DNA from: Lacinutrix sp. 5H-3-7-4
Lineage (GTDB): Bacteria; Bacteroidota; Bacteroidia; Flavobacteriales; Flavobacteriaceae
Assembly: GCF_000211855.2 (NCBI RefSeq)
Contig: NC_015638.1
Location: 310,001-374,000, forward strand
Length of the DNA stretch: 64,000 nucleotides
Direction: 5' to 3'
The stretch's first letter is position 1; each line of letters opens with the position of its first letter. The notes under the pieces are model-generated. The model was not told where the DNA came from. It saw only the letters and a list, made by a program, of their open reading frames with translations, and did not search any database. Position numbers and translations under genes: made by a program. Below, piece by piece: positions 26,879-35,190 of the stretch.

Positions 26879-29374
26879 TTAAATGTTTTTTGTTCTTAAT
26901 CGTAGTGCGTTACCTATTACCGAAACCGAACTAAAACTCATTGCTAAAGCTGCTATCATTGGCGAGAGTAGTATTCCGAAGAATGGAAACAACACACCTG
27001 CTGCAATAGGTACACCTAAAGTGTTGTAGATAAGTGCAAAAAATAGGTTTTGCTTAATGTTCTTCATTACAGCATTACTTAAATTTTTTGCTTTTACAAT
27101 ACCGTGTAAATCGCCTTTTACGAGTGTTATCATTGCACTTTCTATCGCTACATCTGTTCCCGTACCCATTGCAATACCTACATCACTTTTTGCCAATGCT
27201 GGTGCATCATTAATTCCATCACCTGCCATAGCAACTACTTTTCCGTTTTCTTGTAATTTTTCTACTTCTTTGAGTTTGTCCTCTGGTAACATACTGGCTT
27301 TAAAATCTGCAAGATTTAGTTCTGATGCTACTGCTTGTGCTGTATCGTGATTATCACCTGTAAGCATTATAACATCAATCCCTTTATCCTGAAGTGCTTT
27401 AATGGCTTTAGCACTTGTTTCTTTTATCTTATCGCCTATAACTACATATCCAACGACGGTTCCATCTATTGACAAATAAGAAACTGTTTTGCCTTGTTTT
27501 TGGTAAGATTTCGCTTCGTCTTTCATTTTAGAAGCAATTTCTGCTTTCACATATTCCATCATTTTAGGATTACCTAATGCTACTTTTTTATCTTTTATGG
27601 TCGCTTCAACACCTTTTCCTGTGACTGCACTAAAATCTTCGGACTTTAAAATTTCTGCGTTGTGTTCTTTGCCATATTTAACTGTCGCTTCTGCCAAAGG
27701 ATGTTCGCTATTTGTATTTAATGACACGATGTATTGTAACACTTCTTTTTCGCTTAAAGCATCATTAAAAGCTCCAACGGTTTCAACTGTTGGTTTTCCT
27801 TCGGTAATTGTTCCTGTCTTGTCAACGATAAGCGTATTTACCTTATCCATTTTTTCAAGAGCTTCAGCATTTTTAATCAATACACCATTTTGAGCACCTT
27901 TACCCACACCAACCATTACAGACATTGGTGTTGCTAAACCTAAAGCACAAGGACACGCAATGATTAGTACTGCAATTGCATTCACAAACGCATACACATA
28001 AACTGGTTCTGGTCCCCAAATAGACCATACTATAAATGTGATTATCGAAATGATTACTACAACTGGCACGAAGTAACCCGAAACTCTATCCGCTAAATTT
28101 TGAATAGGTGCACGACTTCTACTTGCATCATTCACCATATGAATGATTTGTGATAATAAAGTGTCACTACCTACCTTTTCAGCTTTCATTAAAAAGGATT
28201 GATTGCCATTTATTGTTCCGCTACTTACTTTATCTTCTTGAGATTTGTTTACAGGAATAGGTTCGCCTGTAATCATAGATTCATCAATAGTTGTTTCGCC
28301 TTCAGTTATCACACCATCCACAGGAATTTTATCTCCTGGTTTTACTTTTAGAATATCATTAAGTTCTATCTCGTCAATACTGACTTCAACTTCTTCATCA
28401 TCTACTATTTTTATGGCTTTATTAGGTGCTAATTTCAACAGTTCTTTTACTGCCGAATTGGTTTTACTATGTGCACGAGCTTCTAACAATTGACCTAAAA
28501 GCACTAACGTTAAAATCACAGTTGCTGCTTCAAAATAGACGTGAACTGCACCTGATTCTGTTTTAAATTGACTTGGAAATACGTCTGGAAAGAACATACC
28601 AAAAACACTAAACGACCACGCCACACCTGCACCAATCCCAATAAGTGTAAACATATTGAGATTCCAAGTCTTAATGCTTTTATAGGCACGTTCAAAGAAC
28701 ATCCAAGTGGCATAAAACACTACTGGAATTGATAATGCAAACTGAATCCAGTTCCAATATTTCTGTTCCATTATATCGTACAACGGATTGTTATTGAGCA
28801 TTTCGCTCATAGCCATTAAGAAAATGGGCAAGGTAAATGCTGTGGCAATCCAAAATTTCTTTAATAGCTTTTTATACGTTTTTTCTTCTGCTGAACTATC
28901 TGCTTCCATTGGCACTAAATCCATCCCACAAATAGGACACGAACCTGCTTCTTCTTTTACAATTTCTGGATGCATCGGACACGTCCATTGTTCCTTTGAA
29001 GTTGCTGATAGATTTTGTTCTTCCACCAAATCCATTCCGCAAACAGGACAATCACCTGGTTTGTTATAGATTTTATCGCCTTCACAATGCATAGGACAAT
29101 AAAATGTGCCTGTACCTTTAGGTTGCTTTTCCTTTTTAGCTTCTGAATGCTGATGGTGTTCACCTTGTTTATGAATGCTATATGTACCACCATCCTTTTT
29201 TAAGGCTTCTTGAAATATTTCTATGGGAATATGTGATTCCATTTCTATGTTAGCTTCTGCCTTATCTAAATCGACTGTTGCTTTTGAAACACCTCCTACT
29301 TTAGAGAGCGTTTCTTCTACGTGTGTTCTACAACCATTACAGGTCATTCCGTGTATATGATATGTATGTTTCAT
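26879..29374 (-). CDS. copA: copper-translocating P-type ATPase
   Basis: P1B-1 ATPase exporting Cu(I). N-terminal HMA domain with GMTCNGC (about 9-15), two heavy-metal-binding modules FYCPMHCEGDKIYNKPGDCPVCGMDLVE and WTCPMHPEIVKEEAGSCPICGMDLVP (about 91-155), then eight membrane helices. Catalytic motifs: TGEP in the A-domain, the membrane CPC in IIACPCALGLATP, phosphorylation DKTGTIT, the HP motif SEHPLAEA and GDGINDAPAL. At 831 residues it has the length expected with the extra metal modules. It is 4 bp upstream of the CDF gene. Confidence 0.95.
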   Translation of the reverse strand: MKHTYHIHGMTCNGCRTHVEETLSKVGGVSKATVDLDKAEANIEMESHIPIEIFQEALKKDGGTYSIHKQGEHHQHSEAKKEKQPKGTGTFYCPMHCEGDKIYNKPGDCPVCGMDLVEEQNLSATSKEQWTCPMHPEIVKEEAGSCPICGMDLVPMEADSSAEEKTYKKLLKKFWIATAFTLPIFLMAMSEMLNNNPLYDIMEQKYWNWIQFALSIPVVFYATWMFFERAYKSIKTWNLNMFTLIGIGAGVAWSFSVFGMFFPDVFPSQFKTESGAVHVYFEAATVILTLVLLGQLLEARAHSKTNSAVKELLKLAPNKAIKIVDDEEVEVSIDEIELNDILKVKPGDKIPVDGVITEGETTIDESMITGEPIPVNKSQEDKVSSGTINGNQSFLMKAEKVGSDTLLSQIIHMVNDASRSRAPIQNLADRVSGYFVPVVVIISIITFIVWSIWGPEPVYVYAFVNAIAVLIIACPCALGLATPMSVMVGVGKGAQNGVLIKNAEALEKMDKVNTLIVDKTGTITEGKPTVETVGAFNDALSEKEVLQYIVSLNTNSEHPLAEATVKYGKEHNAEILKSEDFSAVTGKGVEATIKDKKVALGNPKMMEYVKAEIASKMKDEAKSYQKQGKTVSYLSIDGTVVGYVVIGDKIKETSAKAIKALQDKGIDVIMLTGDNHDTAQAVASELNLADFKASMLPEDKLKEVEKLQENGKVVAMAGDGINDAPALAKSDVGIAMGTGTDVAIESAMITLVKGDLHGIVKAKNLSNAVMKNIKQNLFFALIYNTLGVPIAAGVLFPFFGILLSPMIAALAMSFSSVSVIGNALRLRTKNI

Positions 29375-29449
29375 TTTTAAATGTTTTAGAATTATTAGTC
29401 TAAATTACAATGACTTACCTTATAATATTATTCTAATTCTGGCTAATTT

Positions 29450-30007
29450 TTATACAATTTCATCCAAGGATTTTCTGTCTCCATATTGTAAGCTTTTATA
29501 ATCTGTCATTGACATTCCAGTAACTTGTTTAAACTGTTTCGATAGATGACTACTGTTTTTATAGTTAAGGTTATAGGCTATTTCTGAAAAATTAAGCTGA
29601 TTCAATTGAATATACTCTTTAGCTTTTTCTATTTTCAGGTTGATAAAATACTTTTCAAGTGTTATCCCTTCTGATTTACTAAACGTTTTACTCAATGTAG
29701 AATAACTTTTGCCTATTTCACTCTCAAGTTTACCAAGAATTTCATCTGTTTCATTTTTTTCAATATGCTGAATAAGATTAATTTTAATTTTTTCAATCAA
29801 TGCCTTTGTAGGATCCTTAATCACTTCAAATCCTAAAGCATTCAACTGTGTTTCTAGCCGAACATAATCATCACTAGACTGTTCTTTAACAACAATTTTA
29901 CCCAATTGTATAGATTCCACTTCAAAACCTTCATCATCCAACAAATTTATAATCGTCATTTTACAGCGATTACAGACCATATTTTTTATATGAAGAATAT
30001 GATTCAT
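29450..30007 (-). CDS. AraC-family regulator with N-terminal HMA-like metal-sensing domain
   Basis: In this 185-residue protein, residues 1-70 resemble a heavy-metal-associated fold with NMVCNRC (Cys12, Cys15) and a second half FEVESIQLGKIVVKEQ. Residues about 85-180 are an AraC HTH pair (ITLEKYFINLKIEKAKEYIQLNQLNFSEIAYNLNYKNSSHLSKQFKQVTGMS). Such a layout suggests a one-component regulator that senses Cu(I) with its CxxC. It sits directly upstream of copA, with a 75-bp gap, and is probably the regulator of this operon. Confidence 0.85.
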   Translation of the reverse strand: MNHILHIKNMVCNRCKMTIINLLDDEGFEVESIQLGKIVVKEQSSDDYVRLETQLNALGFEVIKDPTKALIEKIKINLIQHIEKNETDEILGKLESEIGKSYSTLSKTFSKSEGITLEKYFINLKIEKAKEYIQLNQLNFSEIAYNLNYKNSSHLSKQFKQVTGMSMTDYKSLQYGDRKSLDEIV

Positions 30008-30010
30008 TGT

Positions 30011-30532
30011 TTATTGATTCAATTTTTTAAATGAAGTATGTGAATGAATAATCTTCCAATCTCCATCAATTTTTTTTAAAATTGAAGTTGCTACGCCTTT
30101 ACTTTCAATGGTTCGTTCTTTTGTTCCTTTAGCTTCATCTGCCTTTAAAACTATCGTATACAAATAATTTTCAGTTGTATATGCATAGGGCAAACTTACA
30201 TTTACATCAATCTGATAATCTGAAAATGTAAAACTTTTAAAATGCCCAAGTTCTGGACCTAAATGACCATCTATATAATCTTTATAAGTTCCTTATACTT
30301 TACCTTGCTCAAAAACGGTTGCATCTTGCGTAAAGAGTTGAAAAGTGCCTTCGGTTGTTAAGTTTTGAATGGCATTTTTATAAGATTTCATAATTTTCAA
30401 CACTTCCTCTTTTTCATTTATGGTGTCAACAACGACCTCTTTTTGAGTTTCGATAGTTGTATCTTGTTGTTTACTTTCTTTACAACTCACAATTAAAATC
30501 GTGAATAATAAGACAAATATGGGTGGTTTCAT
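30011..30532 (-). pseudogene. NTF2-like (SnoaL/DUF4440-type) lipoprotein gene with internal stop
   Basis: One reading frame of 174 codons runs from the ATG at 30532 to the stop at 30011, interrupted by a TAA at 30293-30295. Before it: lipobox IVSC (Cys17) and EEVLKIMKSYKNAIQNLTTEGTFQLFTQDATVFEQGKV. After it: GTYKDYIDGHLGPELGHFKSFTFSDYQIDVN...WKIIHSHTSFKK, the rest of a normal NTF2-like fold. Relatives usually have Glu between these halves (GKVEGTY), so a single G-to-T change in GAA explains the stop. No frameshift is needed. The intact frame after it points to a recent loss or to readthrough. Confidence 0.85.
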
Positions 30533-30557
30533 AATCGAATATTTTGATGTTTGACTT

Positions 30558-31016
30558 TTAATTATTTAAATTTTCTTTTAAATCTGACATATACTCTATG
30601 AGTAATTTCTTTTCGCTTTCAGACAATTTTGCATCTCTGTGTATTAACGTGTAAGAATCTAAAGGCATTTTATTGCCTTCTATTTGTTTTATAATTGAAC
30701 GCAACTTGCTTGTTTTTCTTCGAATTGTTAATGAACCCCATTCACTAAAATTTAATTCTTTTTTGCCATCTTTAATATGTTCTTCTAAAAACCAAGCAAC
30801 TGGTTGTATTTTATTATACCAAGGATATTTAGTGTTGTTACTATGGCAATCATAACAAGATACTTGCAACTTATTTTTTATATTATTTGGCACATTATTT
30901 ACCAACATAAAATCGGTTACTGGTACAATATCAGTTTGGTTACTTTCTGTGGGAATAAATTGTATTCCCACAAAAGCGACCAATAAAATCAGCAATATGA
31001 TTTTAACAGTTTTCAT
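30558..31016 (-). CDS. haem-binding domain protein (single CxxCH)
   Basis: A signal anchor (KIILLILLVAFVGIQF) precedes one c-type haem site CYDCHSN (about 54-60) in the context LQVSCYDCHSNNTKYPWYNKIQPVAWFLEEHIKDGKKELNFSEW, matching the Haem_bd family. The length is 152 residues. It lies in the periplasm, probably as an electron-transfer or sensor accessory to the multicopper oxidase two genes upstream. It abuts the DUF3347 gene with no gap. Confidence 0.85.
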   Translation of the reverse strand: MKTVKIILLILLVAFVGIQFIPTESNQTDIVPVTDFMLVNNVPNNIKNKLQVSCYDCHSNNTKYPWYNKIQPVAWFLEEHIKDGKKELNFSEWGSLTIRRKTSKLRSIIKQIEGNKMPLDSYTLIHRDAKLSESEKKLLIEYMSDLKENLNN

Positions 31017-31625
31017 TTAGTTAATTTCTCTTTGTACTTTTCCGCACTTCAGCATTTTACTACCATAATAAGGGTTACGTACTTCTTTATTCATACTTAA
31101 CCAAGCACTTCCTTTTTCATACATTGGGCAATATTGCTCATATAATTTATTAGAAGCACCTGTTATCGCAACCATATCTATAATATCTTTACTTAAAACC
31201 TTAAAGTGTTCTCTTTGGTGTGCTATTGGGCTTTTGGATATATGCTCTGCGTGTTCTTTGGCATCCAAAATAATATCCTTTAATTCTAATTTTTGAGCAT
31301 CCGTATATTTAGAAACATCTAAATTTTCTAAACTTTTTTCTAATGAAGCACCTATTTTTTTTGCCTTTGCTTCATCATCTACAACTAAAGCATCTTTTAG
31401 ATTAAAATAATCTTTAAGTATAATTTCGGCATTCCCGTCTTGATTGCTATTCATTGCCATTTCTTTTTTATCACTATCGTGATGACCATCGCTATTGTCG
31501 TGATTCATTTCTGTATTATGACCTTCATCGTTGTTATGTTCTTTTTTTGCGTCTTTACAAGACATTGCTGTTAGGCTTATAAAAGCCATTACCATAATTG
31601 TTGTTACTAATTTTACTTTTTTCAT
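31017..31625 (-). CDS. DUF3347 lipoprotein, His-rich
   Basis: Lipobox TAMSC (Cys23), a His/Asp-rich linker ([27 protein letters not shown]), then a DUF3347 domain (about 70-202) with [24 protein letters not shown] and the conserved end [36 protein letters not shown]. The same domain forms the tail of the CusB-like protein at 23806. The Cys and Met of CPM and MLKCG and the His-rich linker point to periplasmic copper binding. Confidence 0.85.
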   Translation of the reverse strand: MKKVKLVTTIMVMAFISLTAMSCKDAKKEHNNDEGHNTEMNHDNSDGHHDSDKKEMAMNSNQDGNAEIILKDYFNLKDALVVDDEAKAKKIGASLEKSLENLDVSKYTDAQKLELKDIILDAKEHAEHISKSPIAHQREHFKVLSKDIIDMVAITGASNKLYEQYCPMYEKGSAWLSMNKEVRNPYYGSKMLKCGKVQREIN

Positions 31626-31677
31626 TTTGACTTACTTTTAAGATTAATATTTGTTTATATAAAATTGTTATGTATTA

Positions 31678-33951
31678 TTAGAATCGAACTAATAGTCCGC
31701 CTCCCCAGCCATATTTATTATTGTAATTCCCTTGAATTGAAAAATTTCGAGATAAGATGTACGATGCTCCAATTAACCATTGAGTTTCACCTTCATAAGA
31801 ATTGTTGTTTTCTAAATCATTGACCCATCCAAAATCTGCTCTGTACTCGTATTCTCCTTCGAGAAAAATTCTAGGAAAAATCAATAGTTCTCTGTCCAAA
31901 CGTATTCTTGGGCGCAATTGATGGTCCATACTCACATCGACATTAAATCTGTAAGGCGTGAAATATTTAACTCCAACCAATCCCACAGTATTGAATGTAT
32001 CATAAGAATCTGGTGTTGAAGTTTCAGTATTTACGCCTGCATACACGCGCACCCAATCATTGAGGTAGCGATTATAATTTACTTCTATTTCGGCATTTTG
32101 GTTATAATCAAACTCGGCACGTAGTCCAAATTCGTTGCGGATGTTGCTCGACATCAATAAAAGTTCATTAAAGTTTGAACCTACACGTGCAGCTCCCCAC
32201 GAATAGTAATGGTCTGTCTCGTCAATTAGGTTTTGTACTGGATAAGGTTTCATCCTTTCATCTCGTGGTGTATCATAGCTAAATACTCTTGCCATACCAC
32301 CCATCATATGATATAACACGTGACAATGAAAGAACCAATCACCATATTCTTCGTTATAAAATTCGATGACCACTTTTTGCATAGGTGGTACATTGACGGT
32401 ATGTTTTAATGGGGAACGTTCGCCATTTTCATTGATGACCCTAAAGTAATGTCCGTGTAAGTGCATTGGATGATGCATCATTGTTAGGTTATTCAAAGTA
32501 ATTCTAGTAACCTCTCCACCTTTAATTTTAATTTTGTCTGTTTCCGAAAGTGGTATGCCATTCAAACTCCAAACATAACGTTGCATATTACCTGTTAGAT
32601 TAAGTAAAAGGTCGGTTACAGGTATGTCTGCCTTATAAGTCGTGTTTTCTTTTGCCTTTAAAAAATCATAATTGAAATAGGTTTTACGTGTGTCATAATT
32701 AAATGAAGTGGTGTCCTTTTGCATCATCTTATGATTCATTGGCATCACATCCTTTTTCATTTCCATATTCATTTCATTCTCCATCTGTCCATCTTTCATA
32801 TCCATATTCATCTTCATCCCATATTTCTGCATTAGGACTTCTGGTGTGTTACTGTTTTTATTTCCTACTAAAGCAGGTGCACCCATCTTCATATCCATTG
32901 TTGCCATTTGCTTCATCATAGCCACTTTATCTGGTCTGTCTATTACAGTGGCTGGATACAATTTTCCGCTACCCAAACGGATTGAGGTGTTGCCAGAACC
33001 ATCTTGGGCTGTTGCTGTAATCTCTAATGTACCTTCTGGAATGGTTACAATCACATCATAGGTTTCGGCAATTGCAAAAAGAAATCGGTTTTTATATTTT
33101 GGTGTTACATCCACACCATCACTCGCTACAATCATCGGGTTACCACCACCAAAATCCACCCAATAATAAGATGAAGCAGATGCGTTGATAAAACGTAGTC
33201 GTACTTTTTCACCTGTTTTAAACTCTGGATATTCTGCAAGTTTTTTACCATTGGCTAAAAACGCAGGATAGTAGATGTCTGCAATATCAGCGCCTTCCAT
33301 TCTATCGCGCCAAAATTTGAATTGTGCGCCTAATGCACCTTCTTTTATAACTCTGCTTAATGGTACTGCTGTTCCTTTTTTAACCTGATACCATTCGTTT
33401 CCTCGTTTAAGGTTTCGCAGTACATTCATTGGTTTTTCGTTGGTCCAGTCAGATAACACTATAACCAAATCTTTGTCGTAGTCCAACGTCTTTTCTTTAG
33501 GATGAATGACTATTGAGCCATAAACTCCTTTTTGCTCTTGCAACATCGTATGGGAATGATACCAATATGTGCCAGATTGGTTTATAGGTATTCTATATTG
33601 AAATGTAGTGTTTGGTTTTATAGGTGGCGTAGTTAAATAAGGTACACCATCATAAAAATTAGGAAGTATTAAACCGTGCCAATGTACAGAGGTTTCTTCA
33701 TCCATTTTATTAGTTACGTTAATAATAGCGAGGTCACCTTCATTAAATTCTAATGTAGGACCTGGAATTCCACCATTAATTGTCATTCCTTTGGCGGTTA
33801 CACCTGAAAGAGTTATTTCATTTTCTTCTATAGTAAGGTTATACTCTTGTATGTTTCGGCCTTCTTCTTTTCTATCTTCACCATTTGTACCAACTTGGGC
33901 AAATGCCATTGAAGTTAGAAACAAGAGAAATATTGTGTTAAATGTTTTCAT
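31678..33951 (-). CDS. multicopper oxidase (PcoA/CopA type) with barrel-like C-terminus
   Basis: Signal peptide (ending MAFAQ), then three cupredoxin domains. Copper ligands: HWHGL and YHSHTM in domain 1, HHPMHLHGHYF and HCHVLYHMMGGM in domain 3. A Met-rich loop (about 350-410, including KYGMKMNMDMKDGQMENEMN) lies between, typical of periplasmic Cu(I) oxidases. Normal PcoA-type proteins end near 600 residues; this has about 170 more, read as successive beta strands (EFGLRAEFDYNQNAEIEVNYNRYLNDWVRVYAGVNTETS...RIFLEGEYEYRADFGW...GGGLLVRF), resembling the outer-membrane protein PcoB/CopB. The final residue is Phe. Confidence 0.9.
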   Translation of the reverse strand: MKTFNTIFLLFLTSMAFAQVGTNGEDRKEEGRNIQEYNLTIEENEITLSGVTAKGMTINGGIPGPTLEFNEGDLAIINVTNKMDEETSVHWHGLILPNFYDGVPYLTTPPIKPNTTFQYRIPINQSGTYWYHSHTMLQEQKGVYGSIVIHPKEKTLDYDKDLVIVLSDWTNEKPMNVLRNLKRGNEWYQVKKGTAVPLSRVIKEGALGAQFKFWRDRMEGADIADIYYPAFLANGKKLAEYPEFKTGEKVRLRFINASASSYYWVDFGGGNPMIVASDGVDVTPKYKNRFLFAIAETYDVIVTIPEGTLEITATAQDGSGNTSIRLGSGKLYPATVIDRPDKVAMMKQMATMDMKMGAPALVGNKNSNTPEVLMQKYGMKMNMDMKDGQMENEMNMEMKKDVMPMNHKMMQKDTTSFNYDTRKTYFNYDFLKAKENTTYKADIPVTDLLLNLTGNMQRYVWSLNGIPLSETDKIKIKGGEVTRITLNNLTMMHHPMHLHGHYFRVINENGERSPLKHTVNVPPMQKVVIEFYNEEYGDWFFHCHVLYHMMGGMARVFSYDTPRDERMKPYPVQNLIDETDHYYSWGAARVGSNFNELLLMSSNIRNEFGLRAEFDYNQNAEIEVNYNRYLNDWVRVYAGVNTETSTPDSYDTFNTVGLVGVKYFTPYRFNVDVSMDHQLRPRIRLDRELLIFPRIFLEGEYEYRADFGWVNDLENNNSYEGETQWLIGASYILSRNFSIQGNYNNKYGWGGGLLVRF

Positions 33952-33954
33952 TGT

Positions 33955-35190
33955 TTACTGAATTAAATAATTAATGATTGTACTTTGCACATAGTAGGTC
34001 TTCACAGATTCTATTTGGTTCATTTGAAACTTTAGCTGCAACTCTTGAATATCCAAAACATCATTAAAATCAATCGTTCCTGTTTCATAGCTTTTGATTA
34101 AAATGTCTTCTGCATCTTTGGCTTGCTGTAGGTTTTTGGTTTGGGTAGCATAACTAATTCTTGCAGAAATGCGTTCGTTATTCGCTTTGTCTAAAAGCGT
34201 TTCCAATGCATTTAAACGTTCCTGTTTTTGAGCAGTAATTTCCTGCTGTTGCAAATCATTTTGTTTGGTTTGGGATTTATATTTCTTATTGAAAATTGGG
34301 ATAGATACCGAAACCATTGGCATTACAATATCCTTTCCGTTATCGCTGAAATCCATATTTGGTCTTTCAGCAACATTGATGTAATCTAATCCGAAACCAA
34401 TCATTGGACTGCTTTCTTTTTGATTCAATAATTCTGATTGCTCTATGGATTGATAGAGTTTATCAAATTTTAGTAATTCAGGATGTAATACTAATTTTTC
34501 AAAAGTAATATCAAAGTCTTCTGAAGGTATCATTAAACTATCTACCACATTCACGGTAACATCATTATCTCTATTCAATAGATTATTGAAGTTAGTTTGT
34601 TCTGCTAAAAACTGTTGTTGCAATACATCTTTTAATTGTTGCATTTCGTTCTGACGCATTTGCAATCGCAACACATCTACTGCGGATGCTTTACCAACCT
34701 CTACAGAAGTTAATGCCAACGTTTCATAAGTTTCTAATAGTTTGATGTTTTCAGTTAAAACCTCTTGCTTTGCTTTGTTAGCGTATAAATTATAATAGGA
34801 TTGTGATACCGAAGCCATTAGTTTTCGCTTTGCGATAACAATGTCCTCGTATTTAGCATCTGCCAATGAACTCACGTAATTTTCTCTCGAAGTAATAGTC
34901 CCAAACCACGGTAACATTTGTTTAGCAGATACTTTAAAGCGCTGTGCACCTGTTCGTGTTTCTGGCTCACTCACAAAATAACCAACACCAAATTCGGTAT
35001 TAGGAATGGTGTTGACTTCATTTACTTTTTCTGAAACTCTTTTGTATTGTAACTCGAATTTTTGAATTTCTGGATTGTTTGTTAAGGCTTCATCGATAAG
35101 TATTTCTAATTGTTGAGCGTTCGCAAAAAGACTCAAGAAACAAGAGCCAAGAGCCAAGACGATTTTTATTTGTATTGATTTATATTTCAT
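33955..35190 (-). CDS. cusC: CusC-like outer-membrane efflux channel (TolC family)
   Basis: The 411-residue protein has a signal peptide (ending FANAQ) and two repeats of long coiled helices with the TolC pattern: EALTNNPEIQKFELQYKRVSEKV at the start, QSYYNLYANKAKQEVLTENIKLLETYETLALTSVEVGKASAVDVLRLQMRQNEM in the middle, and AEDILIKSYETGTIDFNDVLDIQELQLKFQMNQIE near the end. It forms the outer channel for the Cus pump. It overlaps cusA by 4 bp. Confidence 0.9.
   Translation of the reverse strand: MKYKSIQIKIVLALGSCFLSLFANAQQLEILIDEALTNNPEIQKFELQYKRVSEKVNEVNTIPNTEFGVGYFVSEPETRTGAQRFKVSAKQMLPWFGTITSRENYVSSLADAKYEDIVIAKRKLMASVSQSYYNLYANKAKQEVLTENIKLLETYETLALTSVEVGKASAVDVLRLQMRQNEMQQLKDVLQQQFLAEQTNFNNLLNRDNDVTVNVVDSLMIPSEDFDITFEKLVLHPELLKFDKLYQSIEQSELLNQKESSPMIGFGLDYINVAERPNMDFSDNGKDIVMPMVSVSIPIFNKKYKSQTKQNDLQQQEITAQKQERLNALETLLDKANNERISARISYATQTKNLQQAKDAEDILIKSYETGTIDFNDVLDIQELQLKFQMNQIESVKTYYVQSTIINYLIQ

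Noticed and set aside
32703-33061. Plus-strand frames inside the multicopper oxidase gene
   Set aside because: They are opposite-strand shadows of the Met/His-rich coding sequence with no family resemblance.
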